Positions 1-8,699 of a DNA stretch of 64,000 bases are shown here, one piece after another; positions within the stretch are counted from its first letter, which is position 1, and each line of letters begins with the position of its first letter. The stretch comes from Dromaius novaehollandiae. Its lineage: Eukaryota > Chordata > Aves > Casuariiformes > Dromaiidae. The stretch spans positions 102,036 to 166,035 of the forward strand of contig NW_026991472.1 in assembly GCF_036370855.1 (NCBI RefSeq), given 5' to 3'. The notes under the pieces are model-generated. The model was not told where the DNA came from and made no database searches. It was given only the letters and a program-made list of their open reading frames with translations. The position numbers and the translations under genes were made by a program.

Positions 1-55
1 GTGTCACTTCTCCTTTGCTGACTAGGTTTGCTCAGCACTCAGGGGTCGCTGGAGG
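1..55 (-). mobile_element. Tail of LTR-like repeat 2 from the preceding unit
   Basis: These bases match the end of the LTR-like repeat seen complete at 11339-12079. The array therefore extends beyond the left edge of the window. Confidence 0.8.
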
Positions 56-1307
56 GCTACAGCAACCCCACAGTGTGGTGACTCCGGCCGTGGTGCACCG
101 GGGTTCCTTAACTCTTGGGGAGCACCCCAGAGCAAACCCCTCTTCCATGGGCCGCGCCATCCTGAGTCCCACAGTTGCCTGTGTGTCATCATTCCCAAAT
201 ACTGCCAGATGGCAGTATAGCTGCATACATACATACGTACTTTTTCATCTAGACGCGCACAGACCCACCTGATTCTTCTCTCTTAAACTACGACTATGTA
301 CACACCTTATTACTAAGAAAGCCGATGAGGCTGGAAGCCAACACTGGAAATGGTGAATTACGACAAGAGATTTTGGCATCATCGGATAGGCATATGGCAG
401 CAATCATTTCCTTGCACAGAGGAAATCTTCATAGAAAGCCATAGTAGTAGAGTCTTACATACTCAAGTATCAGTCTCTAGATGCACTTGCATGGTTAGAT
501 GGATAGGATTTAGAAGGCAAGGTTGCGAAACCTGAACTGAGACAAACTGAAAAGTGGACAAATAAAGAAATACACCTGACACTAAATATTTAGTAACAGT
601 TTTGAAGGTGCTCTGAAACTGGATGTCTTGGGGAAAGAAAAATCCGACCTGTGATGAGCTGTGTTGCTGCACTTCCGCCTGGTGGCAAAGAATTCACAAT
701 ACAGAATTGAAAAAAACATTGCCTTAAAAATGTCCTCACACTCTTGGTATGTTAGAATGAGCAACTATTTTCAATTAAATGAAATATTTAATATTTAAAC
801 TCAGGAATGAGATGTTTGGAAATCAGGACATTGAGATTAGACTGAACAGTTCTCTTACAGCAAGAGGATGTTTTCCTGAAGCTCGCATGGGAGTTTCTGT
901 CATTTGAATGACCCTTTGGACAGATGTTTAGCTGTCAAGGTGATGTCGTGAAACAATTTGCAGACTGGGTTTTGATTATTGTTTGTCGGCGTCGAATCTG
1001 AAAGAGCCTGCCTATCGTTCAAAGCTCCGTTTTATTCAACTTTTGGCCTTTCTTCTGAGGGCTTTTTCTGGGCTAGTGACATTGGACGTTGCAGTCTTCC
1101 TGCCTTGATTAATTCAGCCCTGCTGGCCACGTCTATTGGGGAGACCTGTGTGCAACGTTTTCTCTCTTGTATAGTTTACTTTGGGGAAGAAAATGCTGCT
1201 GTAGAAATAGTGTCAAAATGATCCTAGTATAGCTGTGCCCTCGGGGTTGATTTGATGTTTCTCTGCACAAAACCCAGTACTTTAAAACAACTGAATCAGT
1301 TCTACTT

Positions 1308-1344
<37 letters not shown>

Positions 1345-2134
1345 TTAGGTGTTGTATAGAAGTAATAACTGAATAGAATTTTTGGAACAATATCTGAAGA
1401 GTTTCAATACTTAGTTTTTTGCTAAGCCGCTGGAGAACAAGCATGTGTATGTGTTAGGTAAACAAAACTTTCTGGATCTACTCAAACCTGAAGGAAACCA
1501 TTGCCAGAAATTAAAATGAGGTATCCAGGGACTTGCAATGTGATACCGAGCCTTTCAGCTCTTCTATTCTTTCCTGTCTGACAACTGTTTCTACAGTAAG
1601 CGTCTGTAAAAGAAATGACATAAAGAAGAAGGGATAAGGGATAATATTGTACTTCAGTGATCAATTATCTCTACAGTTCTTCAGTGTCTGACATGCAGAA
1701 TTAGCACACTCAGTTGCCTCTGGATATTTTAGTCTCTACTCAGAAGTTAAGCAGCAACTTTTTCCTTCATATGAAGTCCTTTGTATCTAGTTGTAATTGC
1801 CTTCATCTCTGGCAGACTTCAGGGAAAAGTAGGGGGAAGTCTGAAGTATCTAACACTCTTTCAACTGCATGTTCTCATTTCCTTTAGGCTGAGAAAATAA
1901 ATCTTCCTCCCATTCCATGCTCACAATCTCGCCTCCTATTCCTGGGGCATCTTCCTTACTTTCTCCCTCAGGAGCTTCTTACCCTACAAATACCTTCTAG
2001 CTGTTTCAGTCAGTCCAAAGCTGCATAAGGCTTTCTTTACTCACCCTGGGAAAAGCCAAATTTGCTTCTTAGTTAACAAGGTGAGACTGTGGTACAACAT
2101 GTAGAAGCAGCAGCATTTCTTGTGGAAGACTCAC
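56..2134. other. AT-rich non-coding spacer with poly-T tract
   Basis: I see no supportable gene here. The stretch is AT-rich, has a run of about 30 T at roughly 1311-1342 and only short ORFs. It lies immediately downstream (minus strand) of the DNAAF6-like exon donor, so it is most simply DNAAF6 intron 2 sequence. The first 200-300 bases, next to the LTR-like repeat, may still be retroviral. The same stretch recurs at 12080-13994, 23926-26003, 35921-38000, 47908-49987 and 59914-61984, with about 140 bp missing in unit B. Confidence 0.6.
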
Positions 2135-2255
2135 CCCGTCATCGTCGTCGTCGTCGTCGTCGTCATCTTCTTCTTGAGCATCACTAAGTAGCTTGGCAAG
2201 GGACTGCAGAGAAGAGACTGAGGAAATACTATCTATATCCATATCCATAGCTTAC
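2135..2255 (-). pseudogene. DNAAF6: DNAAF6 (PIH1D3)-like first coding exon, unit A
   Basis: On the minus strand a pyrimidine tract ending TTTTTTCTGCGCAG precedes a 7-base leader and ATG at 2248. The reading frame then runs 38 codons to a perfect GTGAGT donor (2134-2129) in phase 0. The peptide starts MDMDIDSISSVSSLQSLAKL, followed by an acidic run of two Glu and ten Asp. This resembles the N-terminus of DNAAF6/PIH1D3, where a Ser/Val-rich segment, an Ala-Leu-x-x-Leu-x-Lys-Leu-Leu helix and an acidic stretch occur in the same order. DNAAF6 is a PIH-domain cytoplasmic factor needed to pre-assemble axonemal dynein arms. No later exon or PIH domain was found in the unit, so this copy is a 5' fragment. 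It faces the NUP62-like gene across a CpG island, as DNAAF6 neighbours NUP62CL in human. The family call rests on sequence memory plus synteny, not on a search. Confidence 0.72.
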
Positions 2256-3080
2256 CTGCGCAGAAAAAACAAGTGACAGATGAAGAAAGAACACCACCTT
2301 TTCTATACTGTCCTTCCTCAAATGCAAACAATTTTCCTGCTGTGCTCTAGAAGGATAAACTTTGCCCAAAAACTTACATGAGATGCCAACGTGTACAGTG
2401 GAATATAATCAATGTTCCCCTGTCCGTAACCAAGTTATTGACTCTTTTGCTCCACAAGCACTTGTTGTGGAGCCTGCTCAAGTCTAACAGTGCTTATTAG
2501 CTCTGGCACAGCTCCATCCAAACATGGATTTTCTGCTCCTGTGGCCAGGTTGAGGGCAGCAGAATTTCTTGTTGCAGGTTTCGATTTGGCATTCTGGACT
2601 ATATTTGTCTCCCTGAGGAGCCAGGCAGGGGTCTCCACGCCAGGTTCTCTGGCCTCCTTGTTCCAGGGAGGCTTAGGAGAGGCCCAGCTCTAGGTCCAAG
2701 CTGTCTTGGGCCTTTGCACAGTGCCCCAGGCAAGTCGGTACGCCCTCCAACAACCTAAAGCACAGGGAAGTGAGGTGCAGAGAGATCTAAGCTGCCCCCA
2801 TGGAAAACAGCTTTGCTTTGTAACCAGTAGTACTGTATTATCTAGCATTGTCTTCCTCCTTTAGCCCAGGTTCTCGCTATCCAGGAACGGAGATTGGACT
2901 TAGCAATTAACTCAGTGAATTTACATATAACCATATAGTCCCATTCATGTAGCATCTTAACGTCTTTAAAGCACAGCTTCACTCATCCCGACCAGACAAC
3001 TCTGAGAGTGGGCAATTTAACCATCCCCGTCATACAGAGCGCTGAAACCACCAAATAACCTGCTGCAAAACACAAAACCC
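2256..3080. other. Presumed DNAAF6 intron 1, no gene seen
   Basis: This lies between the DNAAF6-like acceptor and the CpG island. A 67-codon minus-strand ORF (2435-2638) overlaps a plus-strand ORF of the same length (2490-2693); neither has recognisable domains or flanking splice logic. I see nothing else supportable. The same content recurs in each unit. Confidence 0.5.
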
Positions 3081-3382
3081 AACGACGGGCCTAGAGGGGG
3101 AAGCCGGGGGCGGGAGAGAAAGGGAGGAGGGGCGAGGGAAGGACAGCTCTCCCCGGCCACCGCAGGGAGCTGCCAGCAGCTCCGGGTCGAACACCTCCCC
3201 TGCAGCAGCGGTCCCGCAGCAGCATGTGCCCGGTGCAGCCTCCCGCCTCCACGGAACGTTCTGGAAGCGCCACGGCCTGCACCGCTCTGCGTCGACAGAA
3301 GCCCGCGGTGCCCCGGCCGCTTCCAGCCGCACACCGCCCCGGAGACCCCGCCCCAGGCCCCGGCCTCCCGCGGCCGCCCGGC

Positions 3383-3417
3383 CCACGCCACGCCACGCCA
3401 CGCCACGCCACGCCACG
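3383..3417 (+). repeat. (CCACG)7 minisatellite, unit A
   Basis: Seven perfect 5-bp repeats. The equivalent arrays have 8 (B, 15237-15276), 6 (C, 27234-27263), 6 (D, 39231-39260), 8 (E, 51224-51263) and 6 copies (F, 63215-63244). Confidence 0.95.
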
Positions 3418-3450
3418 CAGCGAGCAGCCGCCTCAGCGGGCGCCAGGGCG

Positions 3451-3486
3451 CCCCGGCCCCGGCCCCGGCCCCGGCCCCGGCCCCGG
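3451..3486 (-). repeat. Hexanucleotide array, GGGGCC on the minus strand, unit A
   Basis: Six tandem CCCCGG units on the plus strand, read as GGGGCC on the DNAAF6-sense strand. Copy number per unit is 6, 5 (B, 15310-15339), 7 (C, 27297-27338), 5 (D, 39294-39323), 6 (E, 51297-51332) and 3 (F, 63278-63295). G-quadruplex formation on the minus strand is plausible from composition. Confidence 0.95.
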
Positions 3487-3545
3487 CCGTACCGCCGCCT
3501 GCAACCGCCGCCTGCAACCGTCACCCGGCACCGGCCGCGTCCTCC

Positions 3546-3559
3546 GTTGCCACAGTAAC
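3546..3559. promoter_or_regulatory. RFX X-box, unit A
   Basis: GTTGCCACAGTAAC fits the X-box consensus GTHNYY-AT-RRNAAC with one mismatch in the central dinucleotide. RFX factors drive cilia genes, and the adjacent DNAAF6-like gene is a dynein-assembly factor. The site is identical in all six units. Confidence 0.65.
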
Positions 3560-3820
3560 GAGGAGCCCGCCGCTCCGCCTCGCCCCGTGAGCCAATGCGG
3601 CGTGGTGTCCGATGAGCGGCGGCAGGGAGAGCCAATAGTTTTTCGGAGCGGTGAGAGCCCGGCCGGCGCCTGGGCGGCGGGGCGAGGGGCGGGCGCAGAG
3701 CAGTTGCGTCACTGTCTACCGGCCGGAAGCAACGTAAAAAGCGTCCTCAGCGGGCGCGCGCGCCGTGCAGGGAGCGGGAGCTGGCGGCGGGGAGGGGCTG
3801 TCGCCGTCGCCGTCGGTCCG

Positions 3821-4009
3821 GTAGGTGCTCGGGGCCGCCGCCCCGCCCCCGTCGCCCTGCCCTGCCCTGCCCTGCCCTGCCCTCGGCCGGTGCCGCAGCC
3901 CCGGTGGGCGGCGAGCCGCGCCCCCGCACGTCGCTTCAGCCGCGGGCCGGGGCCGTGGGGCGCCCCCCCGCCCCCGAGGGCTGACGGCGGCGCGCCCCTT
4001 CTCTCGCAG
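3821..4009 (+). other. Intron 1 of the NUP62-like gene with (CCCTG)n repeat
   Basis: GTAGGT donor and TTCTCTCGCAG acceptor enclose about 190 bases of C-rich DNA. A CCCTG array has 5, 4, 3, 4, 5 and 3 copies in units A to F. The intron lies in the 5' untranslated region, 13 bases before the start codon. Confidence 0.65.
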
Positions 4010-4022
4010 GCCGCCGGCAGCC

Positions 4023-6351
4023 ATGAACCAGTTCAGCTTCGGGTCGGGCGCGGCGGGAGGCGGCTTCACCTTCGGCGTGCCGAAGACGGCCGCCGCCACC
4101 ACGGCCGCGACGGGCTTCTCCTTCTCCACCTCCGCCGCCTCGGGAGGCTTCAGCTTCGGCACGGCGGCGCAGACGCCCGCCAGCAGCCAGCCGGCCGGGC
4201 TCTTCTCCCTCAGCACGCCGGCCAGCACCGCGCAGCCCGCCGGCTTCAGCTTCGGCACGCAGCCCGCCGCCACGGCGGCGCCGGCCGGGGCCGTGTTCTC
4301 GCTGGGGTGAGTCCCGCGGCCCAGCGCCCGCCGCCGCGGGGGGGCGGGGGGGGAGGTGGCGGCGCTGCCGAGCGGCCTGCTGCTTTGGAGGCGCCTGGGA
4401 AAGTACCTCAGAACAGAGCGAGGCCGCTGCTGTTGCGGGGTGAACCTGTGCTGCAGTGCAGCACATCCGTAGGTGTTTACTGGGGCCTGTTCTTTCTCTC
4501 CATTCACTTTTCCACGGGCTATCAAGACCAGTCAATCCTGTGACTTATTCCACTGCTGAAAGTTGTATGTTTATGCTGCTGCTTTGGAGACATGAGTCCA
4601 TGCTGGTTAAGAAAAAGGAGAATTTGAGCTTTTGCATGGTGCGCCTGTTCTGTTGTGATTAAAACTTGGGGTGCTCAGAATCTGTCCTTTCCCAAGCAGG
4701 ACTTCAGTCCTTTTAAGACACTGTAAACCCTGGAATGGGAATTGGTAGAATCATTTGTCTTTCCAGATAGTCCCACTTCTGAAGTGGAAAAATGTGATGA
4801 AACAGCCCAGGGAAATCCTGCTTGCTCAGCTTTTGCCTGAGCAGTGCTCCTCAGGTCATGTTAGTAAGGTAGAATGAAGGTTACCAAGAACCAGCATCTT
4901 ATTGATAGCAATGGAAAAGAGGTGTTAGGCAGGTGCGAGCTGTAGTTTTACTTTGTCATCTGCCTTGTGGCTGGGAAAGGGGAGAGACTGGAGCTGGTAA
5001 GTAATTGAGGTTATTGGCATTTTTGCTTTTCAGTTTTACTTTACAGAATAGTGCCATTTCTGAGGGTCCCTGGGGCAGTTATACTAGTGGAAAATCATAC
5101 GAAAGAATGGCTTCACTTTTTCAAAAAATACACTCTTTCCTTCTTAGCTTATGTTCTTTCCTTCTTTCTTCCAAATATGCAGCTGCTGCTCAGGAAGGCC
5201 TTTTGTCATCATCGTACTGTTTTTGTTTGTTAAATTTAAAATAACTTTTCCACCCGAGAACGGTGGAAAGGGAGTTGGATGGAGGCTAGCAGTGGGAAGG
5301 CAGCTGGAAGAAAGTCTTGTGTTAGTTTGAAGCAGAGGAGGTGACAAGGATGTGTAAGGTCTGAGAGAAGAAACTTATTCTGAAACATTCATGGTGATGT
5401 AAATACCTTGGTGGGAGGAGGTAATTAAGGAGGAGTCAGTAAAAGTGGACTTGGTGGAGTCTGTATGACAGGAATTGTAGTGCGATCTGTGTCAAAACTG
5501 GGCTGCAGTTAGCTTGAAGTAGGAACCTGAAGTGCACATCTCTGAAATTAAGATGTTCTCTGCTGTCAGTAAATACTTTGTAAGAAAGCTGATTCTTAGT
5601 AGTTCACTGGATATATGTCTCAGATTACCTTACTTTTTTTTTTTTTTTTTTTTCCTAGGGGAAAGGCACCCAAATTACACTTGGGAGGCAGTAGCACAAC
5701 TCAAGCTGCAGGTATCACAGGAGGCTTTGGGTTCGGCGGCTCTGTACAGGCTAGTGCGCCCTCAAGGCAAGCAGCAGCCCCCTCTGGCTTTGTTTTTGGC
5801 TCTGCTGGTACCACCGCCACTACCACTCGGTCTGGGACAACTGGAGGGTTTACTTTTTCCAGTGGTAGTGCAACCCAGGCAGCAACACCCAGCTTCAGTA
5901 TCAGCACCGTAAGCAGTGCGGCCCCGCAAGCAGCGCCCGCGGGGCTGACCTTTGGAGCAGCGCCTGCTGCCGCTGCCACCGCTGCTGCCACCCTAGGAGC
6001 AACAAACAACACAGCCAGCAACTGCCTTCAGCCTTGGGGGACAGTGCTCAGGTGAGTGCCTGGGCTGGGAATGTGGGCTGTAATTGGGAAGCCTGCCGAC
6101 ATGGAGGGCACCTGGGGGTGGTGTGTGAAGTTCTGAAGCCTCCTTCAGCTTTTGCTGGTGTGAAGTGAAACTCGTGGTCGTAATACATGCTTTCTTTTTT
6201 TCCCTATTTATCCAGGGTCTCTAGTTACAGACGCAAAAGTGCACCCATTAGGGCCCAAGCGGATATGCATGTATCCGTTTGTTTCTTAACATTACAGCAA
6301 TTGGCGGAACTTGTATGTGTGTCTGAATTAGTGAGTTTGCCACCTGGCTAG
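4023..6351 (+). pseudogene. NUP62: NUP62/NUP62CL-like FG nucleoporin, 5' fragment, unit A
   Basis: NUP62 is the FG-repeat subunit of the central channel of the nuclear pore. Coding exon 2 (acceptor at 4008-4009, ATG at 4023, donor at 4307) begins MNQFSFGSGAAGGGFTFG and continues with Phe-Ser-Phe, Phe-Ser-Leu and Phe-Gly motifs, matching the NUP62 N-terminus. Exon 3 (5659-6051) joins in phase 2 and adds FGFGG, FVFGS and LTFGA repeats. Near 6001-6010 an extra A shifts the frame: the shifted frame reads TTQPATAFSLGG, a natural FG continuation, while the original frame becomes NNTASNCLQPWG. A further acceptor (6214-6215) opens an in-phase 44-codon tail to TAG at 6349-6351, unlike NUP62. No coiled-coil domain is present in the unit. 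I read this as a truncated, frame-shifted copy. A 270-residue chimeric FG protein is possible if exon 4 is real. Confidence 0.78.
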
Positions 6352-7035
6352 GTCAGTCTGAAGCAAAGCATCTGTTTATGTGGGGAAGTTTCTCAGAACA
6401 GCATCTCTTGGCTTAGCTGTTTCTTGTGATATTTGAGCTTAATGCTGAGATGAAGTAGCCTGTAGTCTTGCCTCCTTACATTCTGAATGGCCAGTCTTTA
6501 TTTTGTGACTGTGTATGTGTGAATTTGAAACCGGAGGTGATAAAGGAAGACAAGTACAGTGTAAAATGGCCCAGAAGGCAAGTGACTGCCGAGATAACAG
6601 TGGGATGCTCTCGTGTTTGAATGTGCCTTGCAGGATTTTGAATGGCTTTGCTGTCAGTACTTTTTGGGCTGGTGGGGGTGGGGGTCTTCATCATTAGGGA
6701 TGGGGATTCCTAAGCTGAGTGGTGTTTGAGAAGTATTACTGAAGGGGTTTGGAGGCTGAGGCTGAAATAATTCTGCCACTGAAGAGAAGTGTCAGAGTTG
6801 CATTTGAAGTGCTTGGAGAGTGTCTTTGGTGGATTTGGGGTGGGGGTATAGAGGCAGGGATGGGAGTGGTGAGGAAGGGGAGTGCCCTGCCCAGGATGCT
6901 GAACTGTTGCTGAACCCAGGCAACAAACCTGTTTCACTTTAACAGTGAAACTTGCGGGCCTGTTTGAGACAAGGACTATATTCCGTAAGCAGGGTGTAGC
7001 CTACTCACTGTTTTATCCAAGGTGGTTTTGTTGAC
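6352..7035. other. Non-coding stretch after the NUP62-like fragment
   Basis: Probably remaining NUP62 intron sequence up to the LTR junction. I see no exon of the NUP62 coiled-coil region and no other gene. Confidence 0.5.
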
Positions 7036-7715
7036 TGTGACGCGCCAATAGAGGGGCGTCGGAGATTCTTTCAGATTCGGGTTAGTTGCACTGAACTCAA
7101 GAGATCATCATTTGTCAAGTGTAAGAATTTACTAGAGCTAAGCAGTTACACACATACGACGGACACTGGACAACACTGAACAACTTACACCAGACCATCT
7201 ACAAGTCTAACAAAGCTAAAAAGTAAAGAACTGAAAACAGAATGCACATATCAGAGCTCTGTGGTTAAGCCACAGATGCACGGTACAGTGACCGTTCTCA
7301 GCCTTTCCTTGTCCTTATGGACCACCTCTCCAGTACGGTTTTCCCCAGATTGTTCTCAGCGTGCTCAAGCTATGCTGGGATGATTCAGGTTCTCCCTGGC
7401 AGTTGCCATCGGGGTGTCCCTGCTGATGGGTGGGTTGCTGGGTGTGCAGGCCAAGTGAGGGTGAGACTGAGTCCGCACAGAGGTATGTGGCTTTCTTCTG
7501 TCCTTCAGAGGCTTAGGGTTTTTCATCCAATCAAACAGTGCCAGACCACGGTTACACAACAGAAGCGATGGCCTCAGCCGGTAACAGGATGGATACCAAC
7601 AGGGTGGTCAACAGACAACCCAGTTCCACGCTACCCAGAGGCTTACAGGGCGAGTCTGCAGTGTCACTTCTCCTTTGCTGACTAGGTTTGCTCAGCACTC
7701 AGGGGTCACTGGAGG
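7036..7715 (-). mobile_element. LTR-like repeat 1, unit A
   Basis: This block starts TGTGACGCGCC and shares many stretches over its whole length with the block at 11339-12079. Shared parts include GAGATCATCATTTG, TGATTCAGGTTCTCCCTGGC and an almost identical final 80-90 bases ending in CTCAGCACTCAGGGGTC. The edge sequences (TG on the plus strand, CA on the minus) and an env fragment at its right edge on the minus strand suggest a retroviral LTR in minus orientation. I could not define both ends or a target-site duplication. Confidence 0.65.
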
Positions 7716-7951
7716 TCCTCCCCAACGATATGCAAAACTTTAGTGCGGTTGGCTATCTGATATACATCAGTAGTAATCTGATGGAAATGGTTAACATAAA
7801 AACAGCAACTGTCATTAGTTAAGGCACACACTGCTCCTTGAGAGGCTAGCAAACAGTCAAGTGTGAAATGATTCTGTACAGTAGTTTGGCCAATATTGTG
7901 TATGTCTTCATTTAAAAGCGTTAAGGCATCGATGGGTGTGTTTTCTATCAC
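7706..7951 (-). pseudogene. Endogenous retrovirus env transmembrane-subunit remnant, unit A
   Basis: The minus-strand frame contains a leucine-rich heptad stretch followed by a Cys-x6-Cys-Cys motif with a CCFY context. That is the disulphide-loop signature of gammaretrovirus-type and related envelope transmembrane subunits. The frame stops about 30 residues after the motif, at the edge of LTR-like repeat 1, so the membrane anchor and tail are missing. Upstream, related reading is in a different frame and interrupted. This is a broken fragment, and no gag or pol is seen near it. Confidence 0.68.
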
Positions 7952-8699
7952 TTCTGTGGTTACAGATTCACTATTGTTTTTTCCAGGTCAACTGCCCTCG
8001 CTGGGTAACTGCTTCCATGGCTTGTATATCAGCATTATGGGGCCACAGCCCACACGCTATTTCCAACTGGAGTGCAAGGATTATACTAAGGTAGCAATAC
8101 CAGGGAGCACGGCACCCCGAAAATGAATTTTGGAATGTGGCTTTTGCTGCCTTGCTGGGGCAGTGTGTCAGCCCGAGAGCAAGGGGTGGGGGGGGGGGGG
8201 GTCACAGCCGCCTTCCTTTCTTCGGGGAAAGGAAAGCCCCTGCCTGTCGTGGGGTCTAAAGCAGACGTACCCATTTAAACACTCCCTTAACGTGCCTAGT
8301 GTTTTCCTGTGGCTACTGTTTTACTGTGGGGAAATGCACGGAGCCAGACAGTCTCCCAGCCTGCTCCTGCGCATCCTCCCTAGCTTTCGTCAGGCCCTGC
8401 AGAGGCTCGTCTGCACAGCCTGCCCGGCTCCGTGAAAGACCGCCTCCCCGCCAAACGGCGCTCAGGAGAAGCACGGCCTACAACAAACAGCCGGTGGCAC
8501 TGAGGTCACGCCTGTGCAGGGTGACTGGGAAGGAGCTGGCAGGCCGCGCGCACGCTCAGCGGCCCATTGTGAGGAGCTCCTGACACCTTCACAAGGTCTG
8601 CACGCCCGCCGGCGATGTCACAGCACCGCCAGGGCAACCCAGGGCCCCGTTGCCGGGCAGGCCTCATTTGCGCACACAGCTTTGGGAGTACCAGCAGAC
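7952..8699 (+). promoter_or_regulatory. Upstream region of the membrane-protein gene, unit A
   Basis: The first part is diverged retroviral sequence and a hypervariable G run near 8188-8201. From about 8400 the DNA is CpG-rich without a TATA box. It carries a TGAGGTCACG motif, a GATGTCACAG motif and an RFX-like half site, GGGCAACC, close to CGTTGCCGGGCAG. This is the likely promoter and 5' leader of the gene starting at 8700; no transcription start can be fixed. Confidence 0.45.

Larger units (their letters stand above)
3080..3820. promoter_or_regulatory. Bidirectional CpG-island promoter between DNAAF6-like and NUP62-like genes, unit A
   Basis: Extremely CpG-rich DNA with no TATA box lies between two divergent genes. 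It contains a (CCACG)7 array at 3383-3417, a (GGCCCC)6-type array at 3451-3486, an RFX-type X-box at 3546-3559, and two CCAAT motifs inside GAGCCAAT contexts near 3592-3598 and 3630-3636. A CRE-like TGCGTCAC lies near 3705-3712. The untranslated first exon of the NUP62-like gene ends at 3820 in a GTAGGT donor. The DNAAF6-like transcript should start on the opposite strand in the same island, but I cannot place its start site. Confidence 0.7.

Noticed and set aside
979-1221. 80-codon plus-strand ORF in the AT-rich spacer
   Set aside because: It is disrupted by the deletion in unit B, ends near a poly-T tract, and has no recognisable domain or start context.
2435-2638. 67-codon minus-strand ORF, conserved in all six units, with an overlapping plus-strand ORF of equal length
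   Set aside because: The whole unit is conserved, so conservation is not informative. There are no supporting splice sites or domains, and it lies in presumed DNAAF6 intron 1.
3383-3417. CRISPR-like repeat array
   Set aside because: Repeats are 5 bp, directly adjacent and without spacers; this is a vertebrate minisatellite.
3224-4543. Long plus-strand ORF (439 codons) through the CpG island, and similar long minus-strand ORFs over it
   Set aside because: GC-rich DNA has few stop codons. The frame reads through promoter repeats and the 5' intron, is out of the FG frame, and changes length with repeat number between units.
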